Source: Bacteroidales bacterium UBA4179 (GTDB lineage Bacteria > Bacteroidota > Bacteroidia > Bacteroidales > Dysgonomonadaceae). Taken from it: a DNA stretch of 64,000 nucleotides. The DNA is taken from NCBI GenBank assembly GCA_002381125.1, contig DFUT01000007.1, positions 35,408-99,407 on the forward strand, written 5' to 3'. Under the pieces are notes generated by a model, which saw only the letters and a program-made list of their open reading frames with translations, made no database searches and was not told the origin of the DNA. This document shows positions 1 through 8,524 of this stretch, in pieces (position 1 is the stretch's first letter; the number at the start of each line of letters is the position of its first letter). The translations under genes and the position numbers were made by a program.

Positions 1-888
1 CTTTACTTTGTTTTTGAATACTTTTAGCAGGTTTTTTTCCATATTTTCTTTGGTGGGTTTGAGAATAAAGTCGCCTGCTTTTGCCAGTCCACCGAAAAGG
101 ATAATGGCTTCGGGACTCGAGAATGCCACAAAATCGGCAAATGCTTCTCCCAATATTCTTCCTGTGAAATTAAAGATCTCTATAGCTATTTTGTCGCCGG
201 CTACAGCAGCATCATATACGTCTTTGGATGTGATATCCTCGATCGGAATATTTCTTAAGAGGGTGGGCGCATCGGGTTTTAGATCCAATATCTCTCTTGC
301 GGTTCGTGCCACACCTGTTGCCGAAGCGTAAGCCTCGAGACAACCATTTCTTCCACAGCCACATAACCGACCATTATTGCGTCGCATAATTACATGTCCG
401 AGTTCACCTGCAAAGCCGTCATGACCATAAACCAACTGTCCGTTTATAACGATTCCGCTACCAACACCTGTTCCGAGAGTAACTTCAATGAAATCTTTCA
501 TGCCTCGGGCAGCACCATACGTCATTTCTCCAATCGCAGCAGCGTTGGCATCATTGGTCAGGGCAACGGGTATGCCGATTCTTTCTTCTAGCATTTGAGC
601 AAAAGGGATAACTCCTTTCCACGGAAGATTAGGTGCAAATTCGATGCTTCCGCTAAAGTAATTGCCGTTAGGTGCTCCAACGCCGATTCCTCTGATGTCG
701 TCTTTCGAAAAATTATCCTTCAATAGGTCGTTAAGGGCTTGTGCGAGTTCATCCAGATAGTTGCCAACATCGGCATGACGAGTAGTTTTTATAGCTCCAC
801 TTCTTAAAATTTGGCCTCTTTTATCCACAATTCCGAAAATTGTGTTTGTCCCGCCGATGTCAATTCCTATTACATAAGGTTGATCCAT
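1..888 (-). CDS. ROK family sugar kinase (glucokinase-like), 3' end cut by window edge
   Basis: 296 codons are visible from the ATG at 888 to the window edge with no stop, so the C-terminus lies outside. The N-terminus carries the phosphate-binding motif GIDIGGTNT; further on come GAPNGNY, NDANAAAIGE, TLGTGVGSGIV and the zinc-binding ROK signature ELGHVI...CGCGRNGCLE. These are diagnostic of ROK proteins. No N-terminal helix-turn-helix precedes the kinase domain, so it is a kinase rather than a ROK repressor. By family it would phosphorylate glucose or a related hexose with ATP in the cytoplasm; the exact sugar cannot be told. It is transcribed away from fabD, with a -7 promoter element at 931-938. 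Confidence 0.93.
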   Translation of the reverse strand, partial: MDQPYVIGIDIGGTNTIFGIVDKRGQILRSGAIKTTRHADVGNYLDELAQALNDLLKDNFSKDDIRGIGVGAPNGNYFSGSIEFAPNLPWKGVIPFAQMLEERIGIPVALTNDANAAAIGEMTYGAARGMKDFIEVTLGTGVGSGIVINGQLVYGHDGFAGELGHVIMRRNNGRLCGCGRNGCLEAYASATGVARTAREILDLKPDAPTLLRNIPIEDITSKDVYDAAVAGDKIAIEIFNFTGRILGEAFADFVAFSSPEAIILFGGLAKAGDFILKPTKENMEKNLLKVFKNKVK

Positions 889-930
889 GATCTTTGTTTT
901 TAAAAGTTCATCAATGATAATTGGTTTTCG

Positions 931-938
931 CAAATATA
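931..938 (-). promoter_or_regulatory. -7 promoter element for the ROK kinase gene
   Basis: On the minus strand this reads TATATTTG, a match to the Bacteroidetes -7 consensus TAnnTTTG, about 45 bases upstream of the ATG at 888. No -33 TTG was found at the usual distance. Confidence 0.5.
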
Positions 939-969
939 CGGGTTTTTTTATCAATTTACTTTTTTAAGC

Positions 970-1003
970 TTGAAAATTTTTTATTTTAAATTTATTACCT
1001 TTG
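970..1003 (+). promoter_or_regulatory. Bacteroidetes-type promoter of fabD
   Basis: A TTG at 970-972 is followed 23 bases later by TACCTTTG at 996-1003, matching TAnnTTTG. Transcription would begin near 1010. This makes the in-frame TTG at 1001 part of the promoter and not a start codon. Confidence 0.65.
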
Positions 1004-1033
1004 CGGTTACAGAAACCAATAAAAAAAATGTTT

Positions 1034-1918
1034 ATGAAAAAAGCGTATGTATTTCCCGGTCAAGGTGCTCAATTTGTGGGTATGGGGAAAAATCTGTATG
1101 AGATACAGTCGTTAGCGAAAGAGCTGTTTGAGAAAGCCAACGATATTTTGGGTTTTCGAATTACGGATATGATGTTTGATGGAACCGACGAGGATCTTCG
1201 TCAGACAAAAGTTACCCAGCCGGCCGTATTTCTTCATTCCGTTATTCTTGCCAAAACAATGGGTGAAGAATTTAAACCCGATATGACCGCGGGACATTCC
1301 CTTGGTGAATTTTCTGCTCTGGTTGCAGCGGAAGCGCTGTCGTTTGAAGATGGTTTAAAGCTGGTGTATAAACGTGCGTTGGCCATGCAGAAGGCATGTG
1401 AAATGAATCCTTCTACAATGGCTGCTATTATTGGGCTTCCGGATGAAAAAGTGGAAGAAATTTGCGCTTCCATCGACGATGAGGTTGTAGTGCCCGCCAA
1501 TTACAATTGTCCGGGACAGATTGTAATTTCCGGAACGATAGCGGGTGTGGAAAAAGCATGTAAATTGCTAAAAGAAGCAGGCGCAAAGCGAGCTATTCCA
1601 TTAAAGGTAGGTGGGGCTTTTCATTCGCCGCTTATGGAACCTGCCCGCCGTGAACTTTCGGAAGCTATTTCCGCTACGCCTTTTTCTGCTCCGGTATGTC
1701 CTGTTTATCAGAATGTTTCTACTATTGGAGAGACCAATCCTGAAACAATCAAGAAGAATCTTATTGCACAACTTACCTCGCCGGTGAAATGGACGCAATG
1801 TGTGCTGCATATGATTGAAGATGGAGCTGCCGAATTTATCGAATTGGGACCGGGTAACGTGTTGCAAGGTCTTATATTGAAAATTAATTCGAATGTAAAG
1901 GTTTCGGGGAAACAGTAA
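1034..1918 (+). CDS. fabD: Malonyl-CoA:ACP transacylase FabD
   Basis: Transfers malonate from CoA to acyl carrier protein, supplying the elongation unit for type II fatty acid synthesis in the cytoplasm. The 294-residue protein begins MKKAYVFPGQGAQ (oxyanion-hole GQGAQ). The nucleophile lies in GHSLGEFSAL (Ser89), the catalytic His in GGAFHSPLM (His197), and the C-terminus has ELGPGNVLQGL. Length is normal for the family. ATG 1034 is chosen over the longer frame from TTG 1001, because that codon lies in the -7 promoter element; ATG 1028 is an alternative two codons upstream. It appears monocistronic, with the next promoter at 1957-1987. Confidence 0.97.
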   Translation: MKKAYVFPGQGAQFVGMGKNLYEIQSLAKELFEKANDILGFRITDMMFDGTDEDLRQTKVTQPAVFLHSVILAKTMGEEFKPDMTAGHSLGEFSALVAAEALSFEDGLKLVYKRALAMQKACEMNPSTMAAIIGLPDEKVEEICASIDDEVVVPANYNCPGQIVISGTIAGVEKACKLLKEAGAKRAIPLKVGGAFHSPLMEPARRELSEAISATPFSAPVCPVYQNVSTIGETNPETIKKNLIAQLTSPVKWTQCVLHMIEDGAAEFIELGPGNVLQGLILKINSNVKVSGKQ

Positions 1919-1956
1919 TATTTTTTAGACGATTAAGATTTCTTAAAAAACATTGC

Positions 1957-1987
1957 TTGTTAAAACGAGAAAAGAAAAATAAATTTG
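1957..1987 (+). promoter_or_regulatory. Promoter of the DUF4919-type gene
   Basis: TTG at 1957-1959, a 20-base spacer, and TAAATTTG at 1980-1987. Both boxes and the spacing fit the Bacteroidetes primary sigma factor consensus. The ATG follows at 2017. Confidence 0.7.
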
Positions 1988-2016
1988 CCGATAACATTTA
2001 ACACCATAAGGAAAAG

Positions 2017-2700
2017 ATGAAAAAGCTCGTTTTTGTATTTCTTTTAATCGCAGGAGGGTTAACCGTATCTGCACAACCTTCTTTTAAAGCACCCAATTAC
2101 AAATCGATTAGGAAAAATATAGAAAATTCCTCTTCCGATTTTTATTATCCCAAACTCATGGAAAGGTATCAAAACGGCGATTCCACTCTGACACGTGAGG
2201 AGAGAAGACATCTGTATTTCGGTTATGTTTTTCATCCCAATTATGTTCCGTTGGATACTTCATCTTACAATGAAAGTTTAATGGAAACCCTATCCAAAAA
2301 AGAATCGTTTACGACTGTCGATTATAATCGACTAATTGACGATGCCGATGCGTTGTTGAGGGAGGATCCTTTCAACTTGAGAGCACTCAATACCAAATTG
2401 ATAGTATATGCCCAACAAGATAATGTGCCTGAATACAAGAAAGCGATACAGCAACGAAAAGTCGTATTGGATGCTATCGTTAGTTCCGGCGATGGTCTTA
2501 CGAAGAAAACGGCATATCATGTGATCAAAGTGACGCATGAATATGATTTTTTGAGCTGTATAGGATATGAAAACATTGGAGGAAGCAAGATTACGGGGCA
2601 TTATCATTACGTACGGCTTGGCGAAAACAAATACGGTATTGAAGGGCTGTATTTCGATATAACACCTGTTCTTAAGTATATGAGTAAACATAATCGATGA
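2017..2700 (+). CDS. DUF4919-type secreted protein of unknown function
   Basis: A 227-residue protein with an N-terminal signal peptide (LVFVFLLIAGGLTVSAQ, cleavage after SAQ likely). The mature part is mixed charged sequence with the segment LTREERRHLYFGYVFHPNYVPLD and a C-terminal GYYHYVRLG-like strand region ending YFDITPVLKYM. This layout resembles the Bacteroidetes family DUF4919, assigned here from memory. No catalytic motif is evident. It probably acts in the periplasm or at the outer membrane. It has its own promoter, and the following operon begins 77 bases downstream. Confidence 0.75.
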   Translation: MKKLVFVFLLIAGGLTVSAQPSFKAPNYKSIRKNIENSSSDFYYPKLMERYQNGDSTLTREERRHLYFGYVFHPNYVPLDTSSYNESLMETLSKKESFTTVDYNRLIDDADALLREDPFNLRALNTKLIVYAQQDNVPEYKKAIQQRKVVLDAIVSSGDGLTKKTAYHVIKVTHEYDFLSCIGYENIGGSKITGHYHYVRLGENKYGIEGLYFDITPVLKYMSKHNR

Positions 2701-2777
2701 TATTCTTAGAGTCCGTTTTATTTTTTTAATTTATGCAATGCCAAAATTATTTTAAGAAAATTATGGAGGAATTTTTT

Positions 2778-3929
2778 ATGTCACTACAAAAGAGATTTGC
2801 CGGCTTCAAAAGCTTTATTTTGCTGGGTATGTTGTCGTTGAGTGCGATGCAGGTGTGTGCATCCGGTCAGATCATTTTGTATACCCCTTACACAAAAATT
2901 TCGGTATCGCCCGGAGAGTCCATTGAATACTCAATCGATGTAATCAACAAAAGCGATAACGTATTCATAGGCGATGTACGGGTAGTAGGGCTCCCCCGTA
3001 CTTGGAATTATACCTTAAAGGGAGGAGGTTATACGGTTAGCAGTGTTGCTGTGTTGCCTGACGATAAAAAAACTTTATCGCTGAGAGTGGAAGTGCCTTT
3101 TCAAGTTAACAAAGGAGCTTATACTTTCCGTGTAAATGCGGGCGATTCGGCATCATTGGCACTCACGGTTCATGTGACTGAAATGGGATCGAGCGAAACG
3201 GAATTTACAACCGATCAGCCGAACATGCAGGGAAATGCCAATGCGACATTTACTTACAGAGCAACATTGAAAAACAGAACGGCGGAGAAACAATTGTATG
3301 CTTTGATGGCTAATGCTCCCCGTGGATGGACGGTTACCTTTAAAGCCGATTATAATCCGGTAACGTCAGTGGAACTGGAGCCCAATACTACTAAAGAAAT
3401 CACCATAGAAGTTAAACCTCCCAAAGAAGTTAGGGCAGGTACATATAAAATTCCCATAAGAGCTGTTACGGGTTCCACTTCGGCTTCGATGGAATTGGAA
3501 GCGGTTGTCACCGGCAATTATGAAATGTCGCTCACTACACCAACGGGTCTGCTCAGTACGAAAATCACAGCCGGAGGAAAACAAAAGATTCGGCTGGTGG
3601 TTCGCAATACGGGTTCTGCCGATTTGACCGACATTGAGATGAAATCGACCGCTCCGTCTAAATGGCAAGTAATATTCGAACCTGAGAAGATCGATAAATT
3701 GGCACCCGGTAATGAAACCACCGTATATGCCACTATCGAGGCCGATAAGAAGGCTATCCCCGGCGATTATGTCATCAATATGAAAGCAAGGACTCCGGAA
3801 GCAACTTCCCAGATTTCATTTCGTGTTATGGTTAAGACGCCTATGATTTGGGGATGGGTCGGTGTTTTAGTGATATTGGCTGCAGTTGGTGGTGTGGTTT
3901 ATCTGTTTCGCAAATTTGGGAGGAGATAA
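2778..3929 (+). CDS. NEW3-domain membrane-anchored protein of an ABC export operon
   Basis: A 383-residue protein with a signal peptide ending MQVCASG, three successive Ig-like beta-sandwich repeats (about residues 30-130, 140-240 and 245-350), and one C-terminal transmembrane helix (IWGWVGVLVILAAVGGVVYLF) followed by a basic tail. The repeats carry features of NEW3 (COG1470) domains, such as SPGESIEYSIDVINKS and PKEVRAGTYKIPIRA. ATG 2778 is chosen because GGAGGA at 2765-2770 sits 7 bases upstream; in-frame ATGs at 2733 and 2763 lack this. It would be tethered to the inner membrane with the sandwiches in the periplasm. The ABC ATPase starts 3 bases after its stop, so it is probably the extracytoplasmic partner of that transporter. 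Confidence 0.85.
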   Translation: MSLQKRFAGFKSFILLGMLSLSAMQVCASGQIILYTPYTKISVSPGESIEYSIDVINKSDNVFIGDVRVVGLPRTWNYTLKGGGYTVSSVAVLPDDKKTLSLRVEVPFQVNKGAYTFRVNAGDSASLALTVHVTEMGSSETEFTTDQPNMQGNANATFTYRATLKNRTAEKQLYALMANAPRGWTVTFKADYNPVTSVELEPNTTKEITIEVKPPKEVRAGTYKIPIRAVTGSTSASMELEAVVTGNYEMSLTTPTGLLSTKITAGGKQKIRLVVRNTGSADLTDIEMKSTAPSKWQVIFEPEKIDKLAPGNETTVYATIEADKKAIPGDYVINMKARTPEATSQISFRVMVKTPMIWGWVGVLVILAAVGGVVYLFRKFGRR

Positions 3930-3932
3930 ATC

Positions 3933-4691
3933 ATGGCCGAAACAATTATCGAATTGGTTAACCTGACGAAAAAATATCGGTCGTTTACGGCTGTCGATCA
4001 TATCAATCTGAGGGTTGAAAAAGGAGAAATATTCGGCTTTCTTGGGCCTAATGGTGCAGGTAAATCGACTACGATTTTGATGATGCTTGGTCTGACCGAA
4101 CCTACCGAGGGTCAAGCTAAGGTATGTGGAATCGATCCTGCTCGAAATCCTATCGAAGTGAAGAGAAAAGTAGGTTATTTGCCCGAAGATGTCGGGTTTT
4201 ATGATGATCGTACCGGATTGGAGAATTTGGTTTACACGGCTATGCTTAACCGCATATCTAAAGCGGAAGCTATTGAAAAAGCGAAAATACTGCTTCAACG
4301 CGTAGGACTGGGAGATGTCAATGGTAAGAAAACCGGGGAATATTCTAAAGGAATGCGTCAGCGATTGGGTTTGGCCGATGTGCTCATAAAAAGTCCTCAG
4401 GTAAGTATTCTTGATGAGCCTACTTCGGGCATCGATCCTCAAGGGGTAAGGGCTTTTCTCGATTTGATTGTTGAATTGCGTAATGAACACGGGCTTACCG
4501 TGTTATTTTCTTCTCACAACTTGCATCAAGTAGAACAGGTTTGCGATAGAGTGGGTATTTTTGTAGAGGGGAAAATATGTGCCGTGGGCACTATACCCGA
4601 TCTTTCACGGCAATTGTTTGGCGATACCGATCACGGATTGGAGGATATTTACAATTCTTTTTTTGCAAAAGGAGGTGCACAGCATGAATAA
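3933..4691 (+). CDS. ABC-2 type transporter ATP-binding protein
   Basis: A 252-residue cytoplasmic ATPase. Walker A is GPNGAGKST (about 38-46), the signature is YSKGMRQRLGL (from 137), Walker B is VSILDEPTSG (from 157), and the H-loop is in LFSSHNLHQVE. This matches the CcmA/NatA-like class that powers ABC-2 exporters. Its 3' end overlaps the permease start by 8 bases, implying translational coupling. The substrate is not identifiable. Confidence 0.95.
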   Translation: MAETIIELVNLTKKYRSFTAVDHINLRVEKGEIFGFLGPNGAGKSTTILMMLGLTEPTEGQAKVCGIDPARNPIEVKRKVGYLPEDVGFYDDRTGLENLVYTAMLNRISKAEAIEKAKILLQRVGLGDVNGKKTGEYSKGMRQRLGLADVLIKSPQVSILDEPTSGIDPQGVRAFLDLIVELRNEHGLTVLFSSHNLHQVEQVCDRVGIFVEGKICAVGTIPDLSRQLFGDTDHGLEDIYNSFFAKGGAQHE

Positions 4692-5718
4692 AAATCTGCA
4701 GAAGAATTTTTTTAAAAGAAGACAGCCCCGCAATATAGAAGGCGAAGACCCATCAATAGGCTCTAAGGAGAACAAAGTAATGCATCCTTTTTGGGTTATG
4801 GTGAGTAAAGAGATTTCGGATCAGGTGCGCAGTTGGCGATTTATCATCATGGCGGCCCTCATTGCACTTACTTGTTTGGGTTCTTTATATACTGCGTTGG
4901 TACAATTTGACAAGCATTCGGGAAGTGCAGAAGATGCTTTCTTTTTTCTTAACCTTTTTACCCTGTCTGATGGTACGTTGCCACCGTTTACGGTTTTTAT
5001 CAGCTTCCTTGGTCCTTTACTGGGAATAAGCCTCGGCTTTGATGCCATTAACTCGGAACAAAACCGGGGTACGCTCAGCCGTTTGTTGAGTCAGCCCATT
5101 TATCGCGATTATGTCATCAATTCCAAATTTGTAGCCGATCTCATTGTAATCAGCACGTTGTTCGTAGCGCTAGGATTGCTCGTACTGGGTTCGGGATTGA
5201 TTGCATTGGGGATTCCACCTACTGCCGACGAGCTGGCACGACTTATTTCTTTCATTTTGATCAGTATTATTTATGTCGCTTTCTGGTTGAATTTATCCAT
5301 TTTGTTTTCGGTTGCCTTTCACCAGGCAGCTACATCGGCGCTTTCGGGTATTGCCATTTGGCTTTTCTTTAGCATCTTTTACAATATAATTGTCGATTTA
5401 CTGGCTAAAGCCATAGCACCTAAAGGGATGTTGACGGAAGGGCAGATAGTGGAGTTTCAGAATTTTGTTTTGGGGCTGATGCGTTTCAATCCAAGTCAGC
5501 TGTTCAGCGAAGCTACCATAACATTACTTATGCCATCGGTGCGAAGTTTGGGAGCTTTGACCATGCAACAGCTGGAAGGCGCACTTCCTACACCTCTGCC
5601 CATCGGGCAAAGCTTGTTGATGGTGTGGCCGCAAGTTACCGGATTGATAGCCGGCTCTATTTTGTTGTTTGGCTTGGGGTATTACTTGTTTATGAGACGG
5701 GAAATTCGTCCGCGATAG
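4684..5718 (+). CDS. ABC-2 type transporter permease
   Basis: A 344-residue membrane protein with about six hydrophobic segments, consistent with an ABC-2/NosY-like permease. The segment DAINSEQNRGTLSRLLSQPIYR after the second helix is typical of the family. The first 40 residues are hydrophilic and basic. ATG 4684 is preferred over a longer open frame because AAAGGAGG lies just upstream, inside the end of the ATPase gene. A 100-residue loop between helices 5 and 6 (MLTEGQIVEFQNFVLG...) is probably periplasmic. An intrinsic terminator follows at 5735-5784. Confidence 0.92.
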   Translation: MNKNLQKNFFKRRQPRNIEGEDPSIGSKENKVMHPFWVMVSKEISDQVRSWRFIIMAALIALTCLGSLYTALVQFDKHSGSAEDAFFFLNLFTLSDGTLPPFTVFISFLGPLLGISLGFDAINSEQNRGTLSRLLSQPIYRDYVINSKFVADLIVISTLFVALGLLVLGSGLIALGIPPTADELARLISFILISIIYVAFWLNLSILFSVAFHQAATSALSGIAIWLFFSIFYNIIVDLLAKAIAPKGMLTEGQIVEFQNFVLGLMRFNPSQLFSEATITLLMPSVRSLGALTMQQLEGALPTPLPIGQSLLMVWPQVTGLIAGSILLFGLGYYLFMRREIRPR

Positions 5719-5734
5719 TCTTAGAAAGCAGAGT

Positions 5735-5784
5735 AAGCCTTTCATTTTTCAAAAAATAATGAGATGAAAGGCTTTGTTTTTTTT
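5735..5784 (+). terminator. Intrinsic terminator of the NEW3/ABC operon
   Basis: AAGCCTTTCAT at 5735-5745 pairs with ATGAAAGGCTT at 5764-5774 (11 bp perfect stem), followed by TG and eight T residues at 5777-5784. It lies between two convergent genes and has a T-tract only on the plus strand. Confidence 0.85.
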
Positions 5785-5794
5785 GAACTGTATT

Positions 5795-6016
5795 TTAGGA
5801 TTTAAAATAGCGGATCAAGTTAACAATAAGAGTAAGAATGATGCTTACCACAATCATCGAAGTAATTGGGATATAAATTCGGATATTTTCTTTTTCGATT
5901 CGAATGTCTCCCGGCAAATGGCCAAACCATTTGAAAGCTGACGGTACCAGATACAGAAAAACGCCAATAATAACTAGGATTATGCCTATAATAATAAGCC
6001 ATCGTGCCATTTTCAT
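5795..6016 (-). CDS. DUF2905 family small membrane protein
   Basis: A 73-residue protein with two transmembrane helices (WLIIIGIILVIIGVFLYLV and ITSMIVVSIILTLIVNLI) flanking the family signature GHLPGDIRIEKENIRIYIPITSM. This signature is typical of DUF2905, a widespread inner-membrane family of unknown function. ATG 6010 (MARW) is an alternative start two codons in. A good -7 box lies upstream at 6052-6059. Confidence 0.9.
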   Translation of the reverse strand: MKMARWLIIIGIILVIIGVFLYLVPSAFKWFGHLPGDIRIEKENIRIYIPITSMIVVSIILTLIVNLIRYFKS

Positions 6017-6051
6017 TTTCTTATTATTTAAGTAATTGCTTTACAATCATA

Positions 6052-6085
6052 CAAACTTACATAAAATCGGTTGGATATTGAACAA
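6052..6085 (-). promoter_or_regulatory. Promoter of the DUF2905 gene
   Basis: On the minus strand a TTG (6083-6085) is followed after 23 bases by TAAGTTTG (6052-6059), a match to TAnnTTTG. The remainder of 6017-6303 shows no supportable gene; the 68-codon open frame at 6101 has no family features. Confidence 0.6.
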
Positions 6086-6303
6086 CATCAGTAGGGAAGT
6101 GTGAGAAGTGAATTTAATTGGTTTACTTCGTATTATTATGGTAAAACATCGCGTATAGTGTTGCCGGATACAATAGTTGGGGTGCCCGTCCACTTCCGGA
6201 GTACAGTATCCTCGGAGTTTTTATTTTCAATATTCTTAATATTGTTTACAAAAAAGGATTATATTTATGATTTGAATCCAATTCTCACAAAAAAAGCAAT
6301 AAT

Positions 6304-8118
6304 ATGAAGAAATTTTATTTATTCTCTCTTATTTTATCTGTGACCGCGATAGTGAATGCCCAATCCTCTACAGTTCTTCAAAATGTATATGGCAGGCAGG
6401 TTACCTCTTTGAATGGCTATTGGCAAATTATTGTAGATCCCTTCGATAACGGTTATTACGATTATCGTTTGAAAATCAACCCGAATGGTTTTTTCAAGAA
6501 TGCGAAACCGCGCGATAAATCGGATTTGGTAGAGTACAGTTTCGATTCGAGTCATCAATTGGCTGTTCCCGGCGACTGGAATACTCAAGGCGATAAATTA
6601 TTTTTTTATGAAGGGAGCATTTGGTATAAGAAGGATTTTGCGTATAACAAGAAATCGGGTAAACGGCTTTTCCTTTATTTCGGTGCCGTGAATTATTTGA
6701 CAAATGTGTATCTCAACGGTGAACCTTTGGGAACCCATGAAGGTGGATTTACGCCTTTTCATTTCGATATAACCGATAAGGTGAAAGACGGGGATAATTT
6801 TGTGGTTTTGCGTGTCAACAACGTAAGGAAACCGGAAAATGTTCCTACCGTAAATTTCGATTGGTGGAATTATGGAGGGATTACGCGTGACGTGCTGCTG
6901 GTAGAAACGCCTGAAATTTTCGTGGACGATTATTTGTTGCAACTTCCGAAAGGGAAATACAACGAAATTGGCGGATATGTGAAGTTGAATAAGCCACAGG
7001 CGGGTGTTGCCGTGACGCTGCGTATCCCCGAATTAAACGTGAATCGTCCATTGCTTACAGACAAGGAAGGGAGGGCTTCTTTTAGTTGCAAGGTTAAACC
7101 TGAGTTGTGGACTCCCGAAAATCCAAAACGTTATATTGTGGAAATTCAAACCGAAGACGAAATTATAAAGGACAAAATCGGTTTTCGTCAAATTGAGACC
7201 CAAGGGAAAAATATTTTGTTGAACGGCAAAAAGACTTTTTTACGCGGAATTTCCATTCATGAAGAAGCTCCTTTTCGGCAAGGCAGAATTTATAGTGAAG
7301 AAGAATCAAAAATATTGCTTGGATGGGCAAAAGAACTGGGGTGTAATTTTGTCCGATTGGCGCATTATCCCCATAACGAACATATGGTACGTGCAGCAGA
7401 AGAGATGGGATTGATGGTATGGTCTGAAATTCCTGTTTATTGGACTATTCAGTGGGATAACCCCAATACCTATGCCAATGCATCGCGACAATTGAACGAC
7501 ATGATGGAGCGCGATAAAAATCGGTGTGCCATTATTGTCTGGTCGGTTGCCAATGAAACACCTCACAGTGATGCCCGCGATAAATTTTTGATTGGTCTTG
7601 CTCGGCAAGTGCGAGAAAAAGATCAGACTCGCTTACTGAGTATGGCAATGGAGGTTACCGGTACGAGAAATAATGTGAGCCGCGTGGAAGACAACATGAG
7701 TAATTATGTAGACATCATCAGTTTTAACAACTATTTGGGTTGGTATGGAGGTTCGCCTGAAGATTGTAAAACACGGCAATGGGAAATTCCATACGACAAA
7801 CCTTTTTTTGTTAGCGAGTTTGGTGGTGGTGCCTTGCAAGGATTGCATGGGGATAACGATCAGCGATGGACAGAGGAATATCAGGCGGAACTTTATCGTA
7901 ACACGCTTGAAATGTATAATCGTGTAGAAGGATTTGCGGGAACTTCGCCATGGATATTGATGGATTTTCGTTCGCCTCGGCGTCAATTGAATGGCATACA
8001 AGACTTTTTCAATCGCAAAGGCGTGATTTCCGAAAGAGGGATGAAGAAAAAAGCATTTTACGTATTACAGCAGTTTTATCGACAGAAAAAAGAGGAATTT
8101 GACGTTAAAGGTCATTAG
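6304..8118 (+). CDS. GH2 family glycosidase, beta-glucuronidase-like
   Basis: A 604-residue secreted enzyme with signal peptide (to NAQ, residue 20), sugar-binding jelly roll (about 35-205), immunoglobulin-like domain (about 207-300) and TIM barrel. Catalytic residues are visible: acid/base Glu418 in WSVANETPH and nucleophile Glu505 in FVSEFGGGA. VRLAHYPHN (350-358) is a family motif. N570-R-K572 matches the NxK motif that binds the uronate carboxylate in beta-glucuronidases, so a beta-glucuronidase or beta-galacturonidase is more likely than a beta-galactosidase. It lies outside the PUL operon on the opposite strand, separated from it by a tRNA and a terminator, and may still act on the same pectic or another uronate-bearing glycan. 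Confidence 0.9.
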   Translation: MKKFYLFSLILSVTAIVNAQSSTVLQNVYGRQVTSLNGYWQIIVDPFDNGYYDYRLKINPNGFFKNAKPRDKSDLVEYSFDSSHQLAVPGDWNTQGDKLFFYEGSIWYKKDFAYNKKSGKRLFLYFGAVNYLTNVYLNGEPLGTHEGGFTPFHFDITDKVKDGDNFVVLRVNNVRKPENVPTVNFDWWNYGGITRDVLLVETPEIFVDDYLLQLPKGKYNEIGGYVKLNKPQAGVAVTLRIPELNVNRPLLTDKEGRASFSCKVKPELWTPENPKRYIVEIQTEDEIIKDKIGFRQIETQGKNILLNGKKTFLRGISIHEEAPFRQGRIYSEEESKILLGWAKELGCNFVRLAHYPHNEHMVRAAEEMGLMVWSEIPVYWTIQWDNPNTYANASRQLNDMMERDKNRCAIIVWSVANETPHSDARDKFLIGLARQVREKDQTRLLSMAMEVTGTRNNVSRVEDNMSNYVDIISFNNYLGWYGGSPEDCKTRQWEIPYDKPFFVSEFGGGALQGLHGDNDQRWTEEYQAELYRNTLEMYNRVEGFAGTSPWILMDFRSPRRQLNGIQDFFNRKGVISERGMKKKAFYVLQQFYRQKKEEFDVKGH

Positions 8119-8155
8119 TGGCATCGACAAAAGCATTAAAACCGGAATTTTCGTG

Positions 8156-8163
8156 TAAATTTG
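8156..8163 (+). promoter_or_regulatory. -7 promoter element for the small membrane protein at 8181
   Basis: TAAATTTG matches TAnnTTTG 17 bases upstream of ATG 8181. No TTG is seen at the -33 distance. It argues against the longer reading frame that begins at 8118. Confidence 0.5.
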
Positions 8164-8180
8164 TATCAAATACAAACAAA

Positions 8181-8348
8181 ATGGCACGAAAAAAGTTATC
8201 ACAAACGCAAATAGCGTGTATTATCCTTCTTTGGGTTGCTTTGGTGGTCTATATTTTATCTATGGAAATTTCAGTCCAAACGCTTATAGCCGTAATTTTT
8301 TCAGGTGCATTTATATTTATTCCTATCTATAAAAATATAAAAAAATAG
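8181..8348 (+). CDS. Small two-helix membrane protein, function unknown
   Basis: A 55-residue protein starting MARKKLSQTQ, with two hydrophobic stretches (IACIILLWVALVVYILSM and TLIAVIFSGAFIFIPIY) and a lysine-rich tail. The basic N-terminus and tail suggest both ends are cytoplasmic. ATG 8181 is chosen because a -7 box lies at 8156-8163 and the longer frame from 8118 would overlap it. I do not recognise a family. Confidence 0.65.
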   Translation: MARKKLSQTQIACIILLWVALVVYILSMEISVQTLIAVIFSGAFIFIPIYKNIKK

Positions 8349-8415
8349 AATATTCTTTGTTGTCTCAGATCGCTAAATTCGTTTTCGTAAATTTTTTTTA
8401 TTGCTGTATTTGCGT

Positions 8416-8423
8416 TATTTTTG
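8416..8423 (+). promoter_or_regulatory. -7 promoter element of the tRNA-Arg gene
   Basis: TATTTTTG matches TAnnTTTG, 22 bases upstream of the mature tRNA 5' end. No well-spaced -33 TTG was found. Confidence 0.5.
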
Positions 8424-8445
8424 CAAGCCGATATAATAAAAGGAT

Positions 8446-8519
8446 GGTCCGGTAGCTCAGTTGGATAGAGCAACAGCCTTCTAAGCTGTGGGTCGTGGGT
8501 TCGAATCCCGCCCGGATCA
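8446..8519 (+). tRNA. tRNA-Arg (anticodon TCT)
   Basis: 74 bases fold as a cloverleaf. The acceptor stem pairs 8446-8452 with 8512-8518 (one G-T). The D-loop contains AGCTCAGTTGGATAGAGC. The anticodon stem ACAGC/GCTGT encloses loop CTTCTAA with anticodon TCT, and the T arm is GTGGG-TTCGAAT-CCCGC. The discriminator base is A and CCA is not encoded. It reads AGA codons. Confidence 0.97.
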
Positions 8520-8524
8520 CATTG

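Noticed and set aside
1001..1033. Longer fabD frame starting at TTG 1001
   Set aside because: The TTG lies within the -7 promoter element TACCTTTG, so it cannot be in the transcript.
6101..6307. 68-codon open frame before the GH2 gene
   Set aside because: No family features, low-complexity composition, and it overlaps the GH2 start; treated as non-coding.
8446..8519. tRNA-Arg as an integration site for a mobile element carrying the PUL
   Set aside because: No integrase, no repeat of the tRNA 3' end and no composition shift were found; the terminator simply serves both units.
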